Origin: CAZFUY01 sp964522445
Lineage (GTDB): Bacteria; Pseudomonadota; Gammaproteobacteria; SZUA-229
Assembly (NCBI GenBank): GCA_964522445.1
Contig: CAZFUY010000006.1
Coordinates: forward strand, 1-49,722
Length of the DNA: 49,722 nucleotides
Direction of reading: 5' to 3'
The notes below the pieces were generated by a model that was not told the DNA's origin, ran no database searches, and saw nothing but the letters and a program-made list of their open reading frames with translations. Both the position numbers and the translations under genes were made by a program. Below are positions 33,949-43,595 of the stretch, in pieces. Every line of letters begins with the position of its first letter. The stretch's first letter is position 1.

Positions 33949-36900
33949 ATGTTTTTTGTATCTAATAAAGTACGCTGTGTTATTACAGGTTTTATAGTGA
34001 GTTTACTTGGCCTGTCTCCCTTGATGGCCGATGATACAGAAATTTATGTGGGGTCAAATCTGGGAGTGACCAATGCCGCACCAAATATTCTGTTTTTGGT
34101 AGATACTTCTGGAAGTATGCGTAGCCTGGTAACAACTCAGGTTGACTATGATCCTGCCGTAACTTATTCAGGTTGCTTTAGCACCAGCCGAGTCTACTGG
34201 AAAACAAATACATCTGATCCAGGTTGTTCTACATCTCGATATTTTAATTTATCAGCGCTTAAGTGTCAGGCTGCTTTAGACCAATTTACTACTACGGGCT
34301 TTTTGAATGATTCATTTGCAAGATATGATGGTAGCCCGGGCACATGGGCTGGCCTTGCCACTGGGGGAGCTAATATTCCCGTGGAATGCCGTGCTGATAG
34401 TGGGGTGCATGGTGATGGTGGAAGTGGTGTATATGCAGCTAATGAAAGTAATGGAGGTCCATGGTCTACTAACTCAGCTGATGAAATTAACTGGAACTTA
34501 CAAAATGCCTATACCATATCATCGGGTAACTATGAAAACTGGAAAAGAGCTGGTGTAACTGTTGATATGCAGCGTCTTGAAATTGTAAAAGATTCCATCA
34601 AAGACCTGATTAATAGTATCAGTGGTGTAAATATTGGTTTGATGCAGTTTGATTACTGGGAAGGTGGTTCAGTTACTCTTCCAGTAAGGCCTTTAACTAC
34701 CACAACAAAAGATGAATTTCTTTATGAGTTATACCGCATGTACCCAGGTACATGGACACCACTTAGTGAGCTTCTATATGAATCTGCTTTGTATTATGGT
34801 GGCAAAAATGTTGACTATGGCGGATATTTTGAGTCTTTTGGTGCTCAGTATGCTTTAAATACAACTCAAACCCCATATACCGGGCCATATGATAATTTGG
34901 GATATTATGATGGTATTAGTGCTAGCTACGTCTGGCTTCCAAGTCATGATGATTCTAGAACGCCCTCGGGTGGTAATCAGTATAAGTCGCCCATTGATTC
35001 TCAGTGTCAGAAGAACTTCGTCATATTGTTGACAGATGGAGAGCCTTCATATGATGACGGAATTAATAATGCACGACTCGGTACAATAGGCGCTAATAGT
35101 TGTGATAAAGCATATCTGGATTATGCCGGTGCAATGAAGAACAACTGCCTGCCTCAAATAGCAGAGGCTATGGCGAATAATGATCAAAGCTCCAGTTTTA
35201 CGGGTGATCAAACAGTAACAACTTATACCATTGGTTTTGCAACTGATCAGATTCTACTTGGAGATGCTGCTCAAAAAGGTAAAGGTGAATATTTTACAGC
35301 AGATGATTCGGCTTCTCTGGCTACTGTGTTCAGTAATATTATTGTTAACATATTAAGTACCAGTGCAACATTCTCTTCCCCCGCTGTTTCAGTAAATGCA
35401 TTTAATCGTACAGCACACAGAAGCGATTTATATTTTACACTCTTTAAGCCCAGTAATGGCCCTCATTGGGATGGTAACTTTAAGCGCTATAAACTGGCTT
35501 TTAAACTAGATGGTTCACCAGAAATTGTTGATGTTAATGATGATCCGGCAGTTGATAATGGAACCGGCTTTTTTAAAGATTCAGCAATCAGTTACTGGAC
35601 AACCAGTGACTATTCGCCAGATGGTAAAGAAGCTGGTATAGGTGGTGTGGCCAGTCGTTTCCCAGGTTCTTTTAATCCTGCTCGTAATATTTATACAAAC
35701 CTGAGCTCTGCTGATAGCTTGACAGATGCTAATAATGCAGTGCATGAAGATAATACCGGCTATTTGACTGCTGCAGTATTAGGAACAGATCCTGTAGATA
35801 CAGCTTACAGAACAAAACTATTACAGTGGGCAAGAGGCATTGATGTTGATGATGATGATAATGATGGCTCTACAACTGATGCAAGAGTAATAATGGGTGA
35901 TCCTCTGCACAGTCAGCCAGCACTTATTCAGTATGATGGTCCAGAATCAGATCCTGAAATTATTGCTTATGTGGCCACCAATGATGGTTATCTTCATGCT
36001 ATTGATACGCGTAAGGCTTATGGCACTGAGAAATTTGCCTTTATTCCAAATGATTTGCTTAATCGTCTGGATGTCTTTTATAAAGACAGCAACAGTGTAT
36101 CTAAGCCCTATGGCATTGATGGAAGTGTTGTTGCCTGGGTTGATGATAAAAATAGTAATGGAATAATTGAGCCTACTAATGGTGATCATGCATATATTTA
36201 TTTTGGCATGCGTCGCGGTGGAAATAATATGTATGCGATGGATGTAACTAATCCAGCCAGTCCTGAAATGCTTTGGGCAAATGGTACTGATATTAGTGAT
36301 AATGCAATTAAAGGAGGCTCAACCAGTTTTAGTGAATTGTCACAATCCTGGTCCAGGCCGGTGCTTAGAAAGATTCGTGTTAATGGTGTAGAAACTCAGG
36401 TGCTAGTGTTTGCTGGTGGGTATGACATTAATCAGGATGGCTCAAGCTTACGAAGCACAGACACTATCGGCCGTGCTATTTATATGGTCAATGCTAAAAC
36501 AGGTGAGCGTATATGGTGGGCGGCTCATGATTCAAATACAACAGCCAATATAAAGCTATCTGAAATGCAATACAGTATTCCAGCAGATTTATCAGCGATA
36601 GATGTAAATGCTGATGGTTTCCTTGACGTGATTTATGCTGCTGATACGGGAGGGCAGATCTTCCGCTTTGATTTTCCTGGTAGTGAAGTAAATAATGCAC
36701 TTGGTGGCCGAATTGCTGAACTGGCATCAAATACAGTTGGAACGGGTCAGGATGCTGCGTTTAATAGCCGACGTTTTTACTATCCTCCTGATGTTGCAAT
36801 TATAAATAATAAAGATCGAATACCATCTCTTGCGCTGGCAATTAACTCTGGCTATCGCGCGCATCCAAATAATCTGGATACACAGGATCGTATTTATATG

Positions 36901-37428
36901 ATTCGTGATAAATTTCCAATTTCTGGTGTGACACCAACCTATAGCACAATTACAGAGTCTGATCTGTATGATGCAACTGATAACTTAATAGGTGCTGACG
37001 GTGATACAGCGCAGAATGCGACTGCTTTGGGTGATCTAAATAGTAAACAAGGCTGGTTTATCGATTTAGAAGATACAGGCGAGAAGGGCTTGGGCAAACC
37101 GTTTATATTTGAAAATGTAGTTTTTGTTAGCACCTTTGTACCCAGTACGGGAACAACGGCTACCTGTGCCCCCACTGAAGGCTCAAGTTTTCTTTATGTG
37201 ATGAGCTTGTTTGATGCGCAGCCCAAATTTTTAAATGGGGAAATAGTAGATGACTCATCAACAATAACAAAATCTGGTCGTCGTAAAGATTTAAATCAGA
37301 GTGGTATAGGTGGCGATCCCAAGTTAATTATGCAGCCTTCTCAGAATGATACTATCTGTGTAGGTACTGAGTGCATGGGTGTTAAAGGCCTGGGGCAATT
37401 AAGAGCAGAATACTGGTTTGAACAGTAA
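33949..37428 (+). CDS. pilY1: PilY1, type IV pilus-associated adhesin/mechanosensor
   Basis: 1159 residues from the ATG at 33949, preceded by AGAGGA; a longer GTG-start frame from 33913 is less likely. A signal peptide (to about LMAD) is followed by a von Willebrand A domain with the metal-site motif DTSGSM (52-57) and LTDGEPSYDDG. The C-terminal half is the PilY1 beta-propeller: GDPLHSQP, VATNDGYLHAIDTRKAYGTE and a Ca2+-binding loop DVNADGFLD (885-893). PilY1 sits at the pilus tip or the outer membrane and controls retraction, adhesion and surface sensing. It contains many Cys in the VWA region, and the sequence up to there is long compared with other PilY1 proteins. Confidence 0.95.
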   Translation: MFFVSNKVRCVITGFIVSLLGLSPLMADDTEIYVGSNLGVTNAAPNILFLVDTSGSMRSLVTTQVDYDPAVTYSGCFSTSRVYWKTNTSDPGCSTSRYFNLSALKCQAALDQFTTTGFLNDSFARYDGSPGTWAGLATGGANIPVECRADSGVHGDGGSGVYAANESNGGPWSTNSADEINWNLQNAYTISSGNYENWKRAGVTVDMQRLEIVKDSIKDLINSISGVNIGLMQFDYWEGGSVTLPVRPLTTTTKDEFLYELYRMYPGTWTPLSELLYESALYYGGKNVDYGGYFESFGAQYALNTTQTPYTGPYDNLGYYDGISASYVWLPSHDDSRTPSGGNQYKSPIDSQCQKNFVILLTDGEPSYDDGINNARLGTIGANSCDKAYLDYAGAMKNNCLPQIAEAMANNDQSSSFTGDQTVTTYTIGFATDQILLGDAAQKGKGEYFTADDSASLATVFSNIIVNILSTSATFSSPAVSVNAFNRTAHRSDLYFTLFKPSNGPHWDGNFKRYKLAFKLDGSPEIVDVNDDPAVDNGTGFFKDSAISYWTTSDYSPDGKEAGIGGVASRFPGSFNPARNIYTNLSSADSLTDANNAVHEDNTGYLTAAVLGTDPVDTAYRTKLLQWARGIDVDDDDNDGSTTDARVIMGDPLHSQPALIQYDGPESDPEIIAYVATNDGYLHAIDTRKAYGTEKFAFIPNDLLNRLDVFYKDSNSVSKPYGIDGSVVAWVDDKNSNGIIEPTNGDHAYIYFGMRRGGNNMYAMDVTNPASPEMLWANGTDISDNAIKGGSTSFSELSQSWSRPVLRKIRVNGVETQVLVFAGGYDINQDGSSLRSTDTIGRAIYMVNAKTGERIWWAAHDSNTTANIKLSEMQYSIPADLSAIDVNADGFLDVIYAADTGGQIFRFDFPGSEVNNALGGRIAELASNTVGTGQDAAFNSRRFYYPPDVAIINNKDRIPSLALAINSGYRAHPNNLDTQDRIYMIRDKFPISGVTPTYSTITESDLYDATDNLIGADGDTAQNATALGDLNSKQGWFIDLEDTGEKGLGKPFIFENVVFVSTFVPSTGTTATCAPTEGSSFLYVMSLFDAQPKFLNGEIVDDSSTITKSGRRKDLNQSGIGGDPKLIMQPSQNDTICVGTECMGVKGLGQLRAEYWFEQ

Positions 37429-37441
37429 GGTGGAAAAGAAT

Positions 37442-37837
37442 ATGAAGTATACTAAAGGTATAACTCTAATTGAGTTAATGATAGTTGTGGCGATTCTTGG
37501 AATAATATCGGCAATAGCTGTACCTGGATATAGCGCATATGTGCATACAGCAAATCGTGCAGATGCATATATCGCACTAGAGAAACTGGCTGCTGCACAG
37601 GCTCGTTATAATCTTAATGTGGGTAATGGTGCTTATGCTTCAAGTATTGCTGCTTTAGGCGCTAGTACAAGTTCTGATAAAGGTTATTACACATTAGCAG
37701 TTACATCTGGTACCGTAACAGGTTTTAGCATTACCGCGACTGCTGTGTCATCGGGCCCCCAGGCTAATGATGAAACAGCCTGCCAAACACTAGTAATAGA
37801 TCAATCATTGAAAAAAACACCTATAGCATGCTGGTAA
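37442..37837 (+). CDS. pilE: Type IV minor pilin PilE
   Basis: 131 residues from the ATG at 37442. The leader MKYTKG is followed by ITLIELMIVVAILGIISAIA (Glu5 present, but Ile instead of the usual Phe/Met at position 1 after the cleavage site). C-terminal Cys pair in ETACQTLVID...IACW forms the D-loop disulfide. It matches the position of pilE in Pseudomonas aeruginosa, after pilY1 and before ispH. The end abuts the convergent ispH stop with no spacer. Confidence 0.9.
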   Translation: MKYTKGITLIELMIVVAILGIISAIAVPGYSAYVHTANRADAYIALEKLAAAQARYNLNVGNGAYASSIAALGASTSSDKGYYTLAVTSGTVTGFSITATAVSSGPQANDETACQTLVIDQSLKKTPIACW

Positions 37838-38797
37838 TTAATAGTGCAGTTTATCCGGGCGTAGCTCTTTAGGTAATTGAAACACAATCTGTTCTTTGGA
37901 CTCACTATCTTCACTAAGCGTGGCTCCAAACCAGTCTTTAAGTTTGTTAATCACATCGCTAACCAGAATTTCAGGTGCAGACGCGCCAGCAGTGATGCCA
38001 ATGATTTTTGTGTCATTAAACCAGCTTTTATTTAAATCGTCAGAATCATCAATTAAATAACTGGGAGTTTTATTTTTTCTGGCCAGTTCTTTCAGTCGGT
38101 TTGAATTAGAGCTGTTTATTGATCCAACGACAAGTATTATGTCGCAGCTATCTGATAATTTTTTAACTTCATCCTGGCGGTTTTGTGTGGCATAACAGAT
38201 ATCATCTTTTCTTGGACCCTGAATTTTGGGGAAGCGCTTCTTTAATGCCTTAATAATTAAAATAGTGTCATCGACAGAAAGAGTTGTTTGAGTAACAAAA
38301 GCAATATTGGTATCAGTATTTAAATTTAACTGTTTTACATCTTCTTCTGTTTCTACTAAATAAATATTACTACTACTACTACTACTATCTGATGAATATT
38401 GGCCGAGAGTTCCTTCAACCTCAGGGTGACCTTTGTGCCCAATAAGTATAACGTTCTCATTTCTTTTAGCATGCTTAGCAACCTCAAGATGAACTTTAGT
38501 TACCAATGGACAGGTTGCATCAAAAACTTTTAATTTCCTGCTTTTAGCTTTTTCCTGTATGGCCTGTGAAACGCCATGAGCGCTGAAAATAACAATGCTA
38601 TTGTCAGGTATTTCATTTAATTCTTCGACAAAAATAGCGCCCTTGGACTTCAGGCAGTCAACAACGTAACGGTTATGTACCACTTCATGGCGAACATAAA
38701 TAGGTGGGCCAAATATTTCAATGGCACGATCTACTATTTCAATAGCGCGATCAACGCCTGCACAAAAGCCTCTTGGATTAGCGAGTATTATTTCCAT
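37838..38797 (-). CDS. ispH: 4-hydroxy-3-methylbut-2-enyl diphosphate reductase
   Basis: 319 residues. The last enzyme of the MEP isoprenoid pathway, an iron-sulfur protein giving isopentenyl and dimethylallyl diphosphate. Cluster Cys are Cys12 (PRGFCAGVDRA), Cys96 (DATCPLVTKVH) and the Cys in DDICYATQNRQ; VRHEVVHNRYVV, SAHGVSQA and GHPEVEGTLGQYS carry the usual His and Glu. After GQYS there is an unusual Ser-rich insertion (SSDSSSSSSN, about residues 135-144) encoded by a TAC/AGT triplet repeat at 38368-38385. It lies in a surface loop in other IspH and is unlikely to destroy function. It is the last gene of the ispH-fkpB-lspA-ileS block. Confidence 0.97.
   Translation of the reverse strand: MEIILANPRGFCAGVDRAIEIVDRAIEIFGPPIYVRHEVVHNRYVVDCLKSKGAIFVEELNEIPDNSIVIFSAHGVSQAIQEKAKSRKLKVFDATCPLVTKVHLEVAKHAKRNENVILIGHKGHPEVEGTLGQYSSDSSSSSSNIYLVETEEDVKQLNLNTDTNIAFVTQTTLSVDDTILIIKALKKRFPKIQGPRKDDICYATQNRQDEVKKLSDSCDIILVVGSINSSNSNRLKELARKNKTPSYLIDDSDDLNKSWFNDTKIIGITAGASAPEILVSDVINKLKDWFGATLSEDSESKEQIVFQLPKELRPDKLHY
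38368..38385. repeat. Trinucleotide microsatellite (TAC)6 in ispH
   Basis: Six perfect tandem TAC triplets on the plus strand, read as AGT Ser codons in ispH. Replication slippage would add or remove Ser residues without shifting frame, so the loop length could vary between strains. Confidence 0.9.
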
Positions 38798-38799
38798 TT

Positions 38800-39240
38800 T
38801 TATTTTACTGTGTTTTCAACTGAAATAATTTCAGCCTTAAAAATTAAAGATCGTCCGGACAATGGATGACTAAAGTCTACAATAACTTCATCGGCTTTTA
38901 ACTCAATAATTGTGCCCATTATTTCTTCATCATCCATACCATCAAATGCAATTACCTGATTAATTTCGGGTTCTAATTCATTAGGGAAATCAGTTAAGGG
39001 TATTGAATGAATATTGTTTTTATCAGGATAACCATAGGCCTGCTCTGGGGACAAAGTTACAGAAATTTTATCACCTGCCTGCTTGTCCAGTAGGGCATCT
39101 TCCATGCCACTGGTTAAAGTGTTGTCGCCAAATATAAAAACAAGTGGTTCGTTATTTATGCTGCTTTCTACTTCAGTGCCATCTTCCAGGTTTATCTGGT
39201 AGTGCAGTGTGACTTTACTATTTAGCTGAATTTTTTTCAT
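38800..39240 (-). CDS. fkpB: FKBP-type peptidyl-prolyl isomerase (FkpB/SlpA)
   Basis: 146 residues from the ATG at 39240; an upstream in-frame non-ATG start at 39345 would run inside lspA. The domain has VTLHYQINLEDGTEVESSI and a C-terminal FDGMDDEEIMGTIIEL and FSHPLSGRSLIF, typical of SlpA-type FKBPs with the inserted IF domain. It helps fold cytoplasmic proteins and may act as a chaperone. Its 5' end overlaps the lspA 3' end by 23 bases, and ispH starts 2 bases after its stop. Confidence 0.92.
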   Translation of the reverse strand: MKKIQLNSKVTLHYQINLEDGTEVESSINNEPLVFIFGDNTLTSGMEDALLDKQAGDKISVTLSPEQAYGYPDKNNIHSIPLTDFPNELEPEINQVIAFDGMDDEEIMGTIIELKADEVIVDFSHPLSGRSLIFKAEIISVENTVK

Positions 39241-39718
39241 GAGGATTTTTAAAGCTATCAAAAATAAGTAAAACAGCGCCAATAGAAATAGCTGAATCTG
39301 CAATATTAAATGCGGGCCAGTGGTGCTGCTGGTAATAAACGTCAAGAAAATCTATAACATGACCATAAATACTGCGATCAATTAAGTTACCAATTGCGCC
39401 GCCAAGAATCATTGCTAAAGAAATAGTCTGTAATTTCTGATCAGAGCGCAATTTACCTATCCAGACATAAAGAACAATACTTATCACAAATGATAAGGTG
39501 ATAAAGAACCAGCGCTGCCAGCCACCGGCGTTGCTTAAAAAGCTAAATGCAGCGCCTTTGTTGTACATAAGTGTAAAGTTAAATAAAGGAACAATAGCAA
39601 CAGGCTGGTGATAGTTAAGATAAAAATCAGCTAATATTTTAGTGGCCTGATCCAGAATGATAACCAGTAAAGTTATCCATGCCCACTGAGATAATTTATT
39701 AGTTTTTATATCAGGCAT
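39218..39718 (-). CDS. lspA: Lipoprotein signal peptidase
   Basis: 166 residues from the ATG at 39718. Four membrane helices. The catalytic Asp pair is visible in GGAIGNLIDRSIYGHVIDFLD and PAFNIADSAISIG. LspA cleaves prolipoproteins at the lipobox Cys after Lgt, and is relevant to the several lipoproteins at the start of the window. The start overlaps the ileS stop by 8 bases, as is common for lspA, so a longer frame reaching 39934 is spurious. Confidence 0.96.
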   Translation of the reverse strand: MPDIKTNKLSQWAWITLLVIILDQATKILADFYLNYHQPVAIVPLFNFTLMYNKGAAFSFLSNAGGWQRWFFITLSFVISIVLYVWIGKLRSDQKLQTISLAMILGGAIGNLIDRSIYGHVIDFLDVYYQQHHWPAFNIADSAISIGAVLLIFDSFKNPHEKNSAK

Positions 39719-42539
39719 ATTTTCTGTTTTCGCCTTTACCTGCAACATTACTCTCGCAGCGCCCGCAAAGTTCAGGGTGCTCTGAATGCTGGCCGACATC
39801 TTCACGATGATGCCAGCAGCGTACACATTTGTTGTGCTGAGAAGCATTTGTTGAAACACGTAGTATCTTGCCGTTCTCAAATTTACATTCGATGCTTGAT
39901 TCAGGTGCTTCTGTAAGGGGATGAATGCGAGCATAAGATGTTATGAGTGCAAAATGCAGTTCATCTTCAAGAGAGTTAAGCAGTGTTAATGTTTCATCAT
40001 CGCAGTAAAGATCAATTTCGGCATCCAGTGAGCTACCAATTTTCTTTTCGCTTCTAAGTTGTTCCAGAAGTTTACTGACGTGTGTTTTTATTTCCTGAAC
40101 CTGTGACCAGAAATCAAAATTCATGACTTCAGATGGTTCAAGATCAAAAAGATTCTCATACCATGTTTCCAGTAAAACATAATCACTGTGTTTTCCGGGA
40201 ATAGATTGCCAGATTTCTTCAGCTGTAAAACTTAAGATAGGTGCAAGCCAGCGAGCCATGGATTCAATAATATGGAATATAGCAGTTTGTGCTGAGCGTC
40301 TTGCGATGCTGTTTTCCTGTGTTGTATATTGTCTGTCTTTAATAATATCCAGATAAAAACTACCCATTTCTATGGCGCAGAAATTATGTAGTTTTTGATA
40401 AATCAAATGGAAGTTATAACTTTTATAAGCATCGATTATCTGATTTTGTAGATGCAGTGTTTGTGCAACGGCCCAACGATCCAGTGCCAGCATATCTTTT
40501 TCATCAAGCATATCTGTTTCTGGATTGAAGCCATTTAAGTTGGCCAGTAAAAATCTGGATGTATTGCGAATACGTCGATAAGAATCTGATGTGCGTTTTA
40601 GAATTTCGTCAGAAACATTCATCTCTGCACTGTAATCTGTTGAGGCGACCCATAAACGTAAAATATCAGCGCCTAATGAATTGCAGATTTTCTGTGGTTG
40701 AACAACATTGCCAACAGACTTGGACATTTTTTTGCCGTCTGCATCAACTGTAAAACCATGAGTTAATACAGCTTTGTAGGGTGCATGGCCATGTATGGCA
40801 ACAGATGTTAGTAAAGAAGACTGAAACCATCCGCGATGCTGGTCTGATCCTTCAAGATATAAATCAGCAGGTAGTTTTAATTCTTCTCGTTGTTCAAGAA
40901 CGCAGGCGTGAGTTACGCCTGAATCAAACCATACATCCAGTGTGTCGCTGACTTTGTCGTAGTGTTCTGCATCATCGCCAATAATATCTTTTGCATCCAG
41001 ACTGAACCATGCATCAATGCCTTCTTTCTCTATTGCCTTTGCAACCTGTTCAATTAGCTTAGAAGTTTCTGGGTGTAAGTCGCCGGTTTCTTTATGTACA
41101 AATAAAGTAATTGGCACACCCCAGGTGCGTTGGCGTGAAATGCACCAGTCGGGGCGGTTTTCTACCATGCCTTCTATGCGTGCTTTGCCCCAATCTGGCA
41201 TCCATTGTGTTTCACTAATGGCTTTCATGGCGGCGCTTTGTAAGTCATTTTGTTTCATGCTTATAAACCACTGTGGTGTGGCACGAAAAATAATGGGTGT
41301 TTTATGTCGCCAGCAATGTGGGTAGCTGTGTTTTAATTTTTTTGATTTTAATAAAACTTTATTCTCTTCAAGAACTTTTAAAATTTCATCATTGGCTTTG
41401 TTTACATGCAGGCCGGCAAATAATTCTGTTTCAGGCAGGAAAACGCCATTGCTGCCAACCGGGTTATAAACTTCAAGCCCGTATTTATTGCCAACAGTAA
41501 AGTCATCCTGCCCGTGCCCCGGTGCAGTATGTACAGCGCCCGTACCTGCTTCAGTTGTTACATGATCGCCAAGAATAATGGGCACCTGTCGTTCATAAAA
41601 TGGATGTTGTAATAATAAATTTTCCAGCACCTGTCCCTGACAACGACCGATGATTTTTATTTTTTCAACACCGTAGCGCTCAAGTGCCTGTTCATGTAAA
41701 GCGTTGGCGAGTAATAAATTAAGTGTGCCGACAGATGTATCTGCTTTAACTAAAACATATTCAAAATCTGGATGTAATGATACCGCCATATTTGCGGGCA
41801 GAGTCCAGGGTGTGGTTGTCCAGATAACAGCTGCTACAGGATGATCATTGCTTTCAGCATCGCAGGCAGAAAAAATTGCAGCAGGGTCTATTGCTCTAAA
41901 TGCAACATCAATAGCCGGTGATGTTTTATCCTGATGTTCAACTTCAGCTTCGGCCAGTGCTGATCCACAATCCAGACACCAGTGAACAGGTTTGCTGCCT
42001 TTATGTAAATGGCCTTTTTCTATAATTTTTCCGAGTGTACGAACAATGTTGGCTTCGAATTTAAAATCCATTGTTAGATAAGGATTATCCCAGTCACCTA
42101 AAACACCCAGACGTTTAAAATCTTCGCGTTGGCCATTAACCTGTGTTTGTGCATACTCGCGACACTTGTCACGAAATGTTTTTGCATCAACTTTTTTTCC
42201 GGGTTTGCCTACTTTTTTCTCAACATTTAATTCAATGGGTAAGCCATGGCAATCCCAGCCGGGCACATAAGGCGCATCAAAGCCATCTAGTGTGCGACTT
42301 TTTATAATGATATCTTTTAAGATTTTATTAACAGCGTGGCCAATATGAATATTGCCGTTTGCATAAGGAGGCCCATCATGCAAAATAAATGCTGGCCTGC
42401 CTTTGCTGGCCTGGCGAATTTTTTTGTATAGATCTTTTTCCTGCCATTGCTTTAACATTTCTGGTTCGCGATTGGCCAGATTTCCGCGCATTGGAAAATC
42501 TGTTTCAGGTAGATTTAAAGTGTGTTTATAGTCGCTCAC
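39711..42539 (-). CDS. ileS: Isoleucyl-tRNA synthetase
   Basis: 942 residues, class Ia bacterial-type. HIGH motif at PPYANGNIHIGHAVNKI, KMSKS at DADGKKMSKSVGNV. The C-terminal zinc-binding region CVRCWHHREDVG...CGRCESNV is intact. The enzyme charges tRNA-Ile and edits valine. The order ribF-ileS-lspA-fkpB-ispH is conserved in gammaproteobacteria. The gap of 52 bases to ribF suggests one operon. Confidence 0.98.
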   Translation of the reverse strand: MSDYKHTLNLPETDFPMRGNLANREPEMLKQWQEKDLYKKIRQASKGRPAFILHDGPPYANGNIHIGHAVNKILKDIIIKSRTLDGFDAPYVPGWDCHGLPIELNVEKKVGKPGKKVDAKTFRDKCREYAQTQVNGQREDFKRLGVLGDWDNPYLTMDFKFEANIVRTLGKIIEKGHLHKGSKPVHWCLDCGSALAEAEVEHQDKTSPAIDVAFRAIDPAAIFSACDAESNDHPVAAVIWTTTPWTLPANMAVSLHPDFEYVLVKADTSVGTLNLLLANALHEQALERYGVEKIKIIGRCQGQVLENLLLQHPFYERQVPIILGDHVTTEAGTGAVHTAPGHGQDDFTVGNKYGLEVYNPVGSNGVFLPETELFAGLHVNKANDEILKVLEENKVLLKSKKLKHSYPHCWRHKTPIIFRATPQWFISMKQNDLQSAAMKAISETQWMPDWGKARIEGMVENRPDWCISRQRTWGVPITLFVHKETGDLHPETSKLIEQVAKAIEKEGIDAWFSLDAKDIIGDDAEHYDKVSDTLDVWFDSGVTHACVLEQREELKLPADLYLEGSDQHRGWFQSSLLTSVAIHGHAPYKAVLTHGFTVDADGKKMSKSVGNVVQPQKICNSLGADILRLWVASTDYSAEMNVSDEILKRTSDSYRRIRNTSRFLLANLNGFNPETDMLDEKDMLALDRWAVAQTLHLQNQIIDAYKSYNFHLIYQKLHNFCAIEMGSFYLDIIKDRQYTTQENSIARRSAQTAIFHIIESMARWLAPILSFTAEEIWQSIPGKHSDYVLLETWYENLFDLEPSEVMNFDFWSQVQEIKTHVSKLLEQLRSEKKIGSSLDAEIDLYCDDETLTLLNSLEDELHFALITSYARIHPLTEAPESSIECKFENGKILRVSTNASQHNKCVRCWHHREDVGQHSEHPELCGRCESNVAGKGENRKYA

Positions 42540-42591
42540 TATTTTTCCTGTTTAGTCATTGGCTTTAATACTGTCGCGGCCAAAGCCGCTT

Positions 42592-43524
42592 CTACATGCT
42601 TGTAGCAAAAAAATCTTTTGCCTGTTTGCTATCTTTAATAATTTGTTCTTTCAAAGCATCGAAAGATTCGAAACGCTTTTCATCTCGAATTTTTAGTTTA
42701 AATTCGACACAAACCTGTTCGCCATAAATATTTTTATCATAATCAAACAGGTGTACTTCTAACTGTAAATGATGGCCGTCTACAGTGGGGCGTTTACCAA
42801 TATTGGCTACACCATTAATTTCATGTTCCGCAATGTCCGACAGGGTGACTGCATAAACACCACTTAATGGTGTGGCGTGGCGATGTAATTTTATATTGGC
42901 GGTTGGAAATCCAATAGTGCGTCCGCGTTTATCACCGTGTGCTACTCGACCACATATTTTGTAAGCTCTGCCCAGCATTTGTTCTGCGTGCTGTAATTCA
43001 TTATTTGATAGAGCTTTTCGAATAGCTGTGCTGCTAATGCGTTCACCATTTAAACAATGGCTATGACTATTAACAACTTCAAAGCCATGTTTTTTTCCTG
43101 CGGCTTTTAACATTTCAAAATTTCCGGTGCGTCCTTTGCCAAATCTAAAGTCGTCGCCAATAACAAGATAGCGAATATGTAGTCGCTCAACCAGAATTTG
43201 TTTTATAAATTCTTCAGCAGTTAAGTCTGCCAGCCAGTGATTAAATTTAATACATAAAAACTGATCAACATGCGTGCTTTCAAGTGCGCACCATTTTTCT
43301 CGTAAACGTGTTAAACGTGCAGGTGCTGTTTCTGGCGCAAAGTATTCCTGGGGTAATGGCTCGAAACTCATAATACAGGCATCAATATCTAACTCATGTG
43401 CCTTATCGACTAACATTTTTAAAATAGCCTGATGCCCCAGATGCACACCATCAAAATTTCCAATGGTTAAAACACAGGCTTTATGTCGGTTGCGTAAGTT
43501 GTGTAATCCGCGGATGAGTTCCAT
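42592..43524 (-). CDS. ribF: Bifunctional riboflavin kinase/FAD synthetase
   Basis: 310 residues. The N-terminal FAD synthetase module starts TIGNFDGVHLGHQAIL (residues 20-36) and has FRFGKGRTGNFEML and ISSTAIRKAL. The C-terminal riboflavin kinase module has GRVAHGDKRGRTIGFPTANI and GVYAV. It makes FMN and FAD in the cytoplasm. Genome position upstream of ileS is standard for gammaproteobacteria. Confidence 0.97.
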   Translation of the reverse strand: MELIRGLHNLRNRHKACVLTIGNFDGVHLGHQAILKMLVDKAHELDIDACIMSFEPLPQEYFAPETAPARLTRLREKWCALESTHVDQFLCIKFNHWLADLTAEEFIKQILVERLHIRYLVIGDDFRFGKGRTGNFEMLKAAGKKHGFEVVNSHSHCLNGERISSTAIRKALSNNELQHAEQMLGRAYKICGRVAHGDKRGRTIGFPTANIKLHRHATPLSGVYAVTLSDIAEHEINGVANIGKRPTVDGHHLQLEVHLFDYDKNIYGEQVCVEFKLKIRDEKRFESFDALKEQIIKDSKQAKDFFATSM

Positions 43525-43595
43525 TGATTATCGGCTTGCCCAAAAGTGCAGCATTATACCCTAATATGCTGGTTTAACAGGAATTTTAAGACAGG

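Noticed and set aside
39719..39934. Long N-terminal extension of lspA
   Set aside because: It lies wholly inside ileS in another frame; the ATG at 39718 overlapping the ileS stop gives a normal-length LspA.
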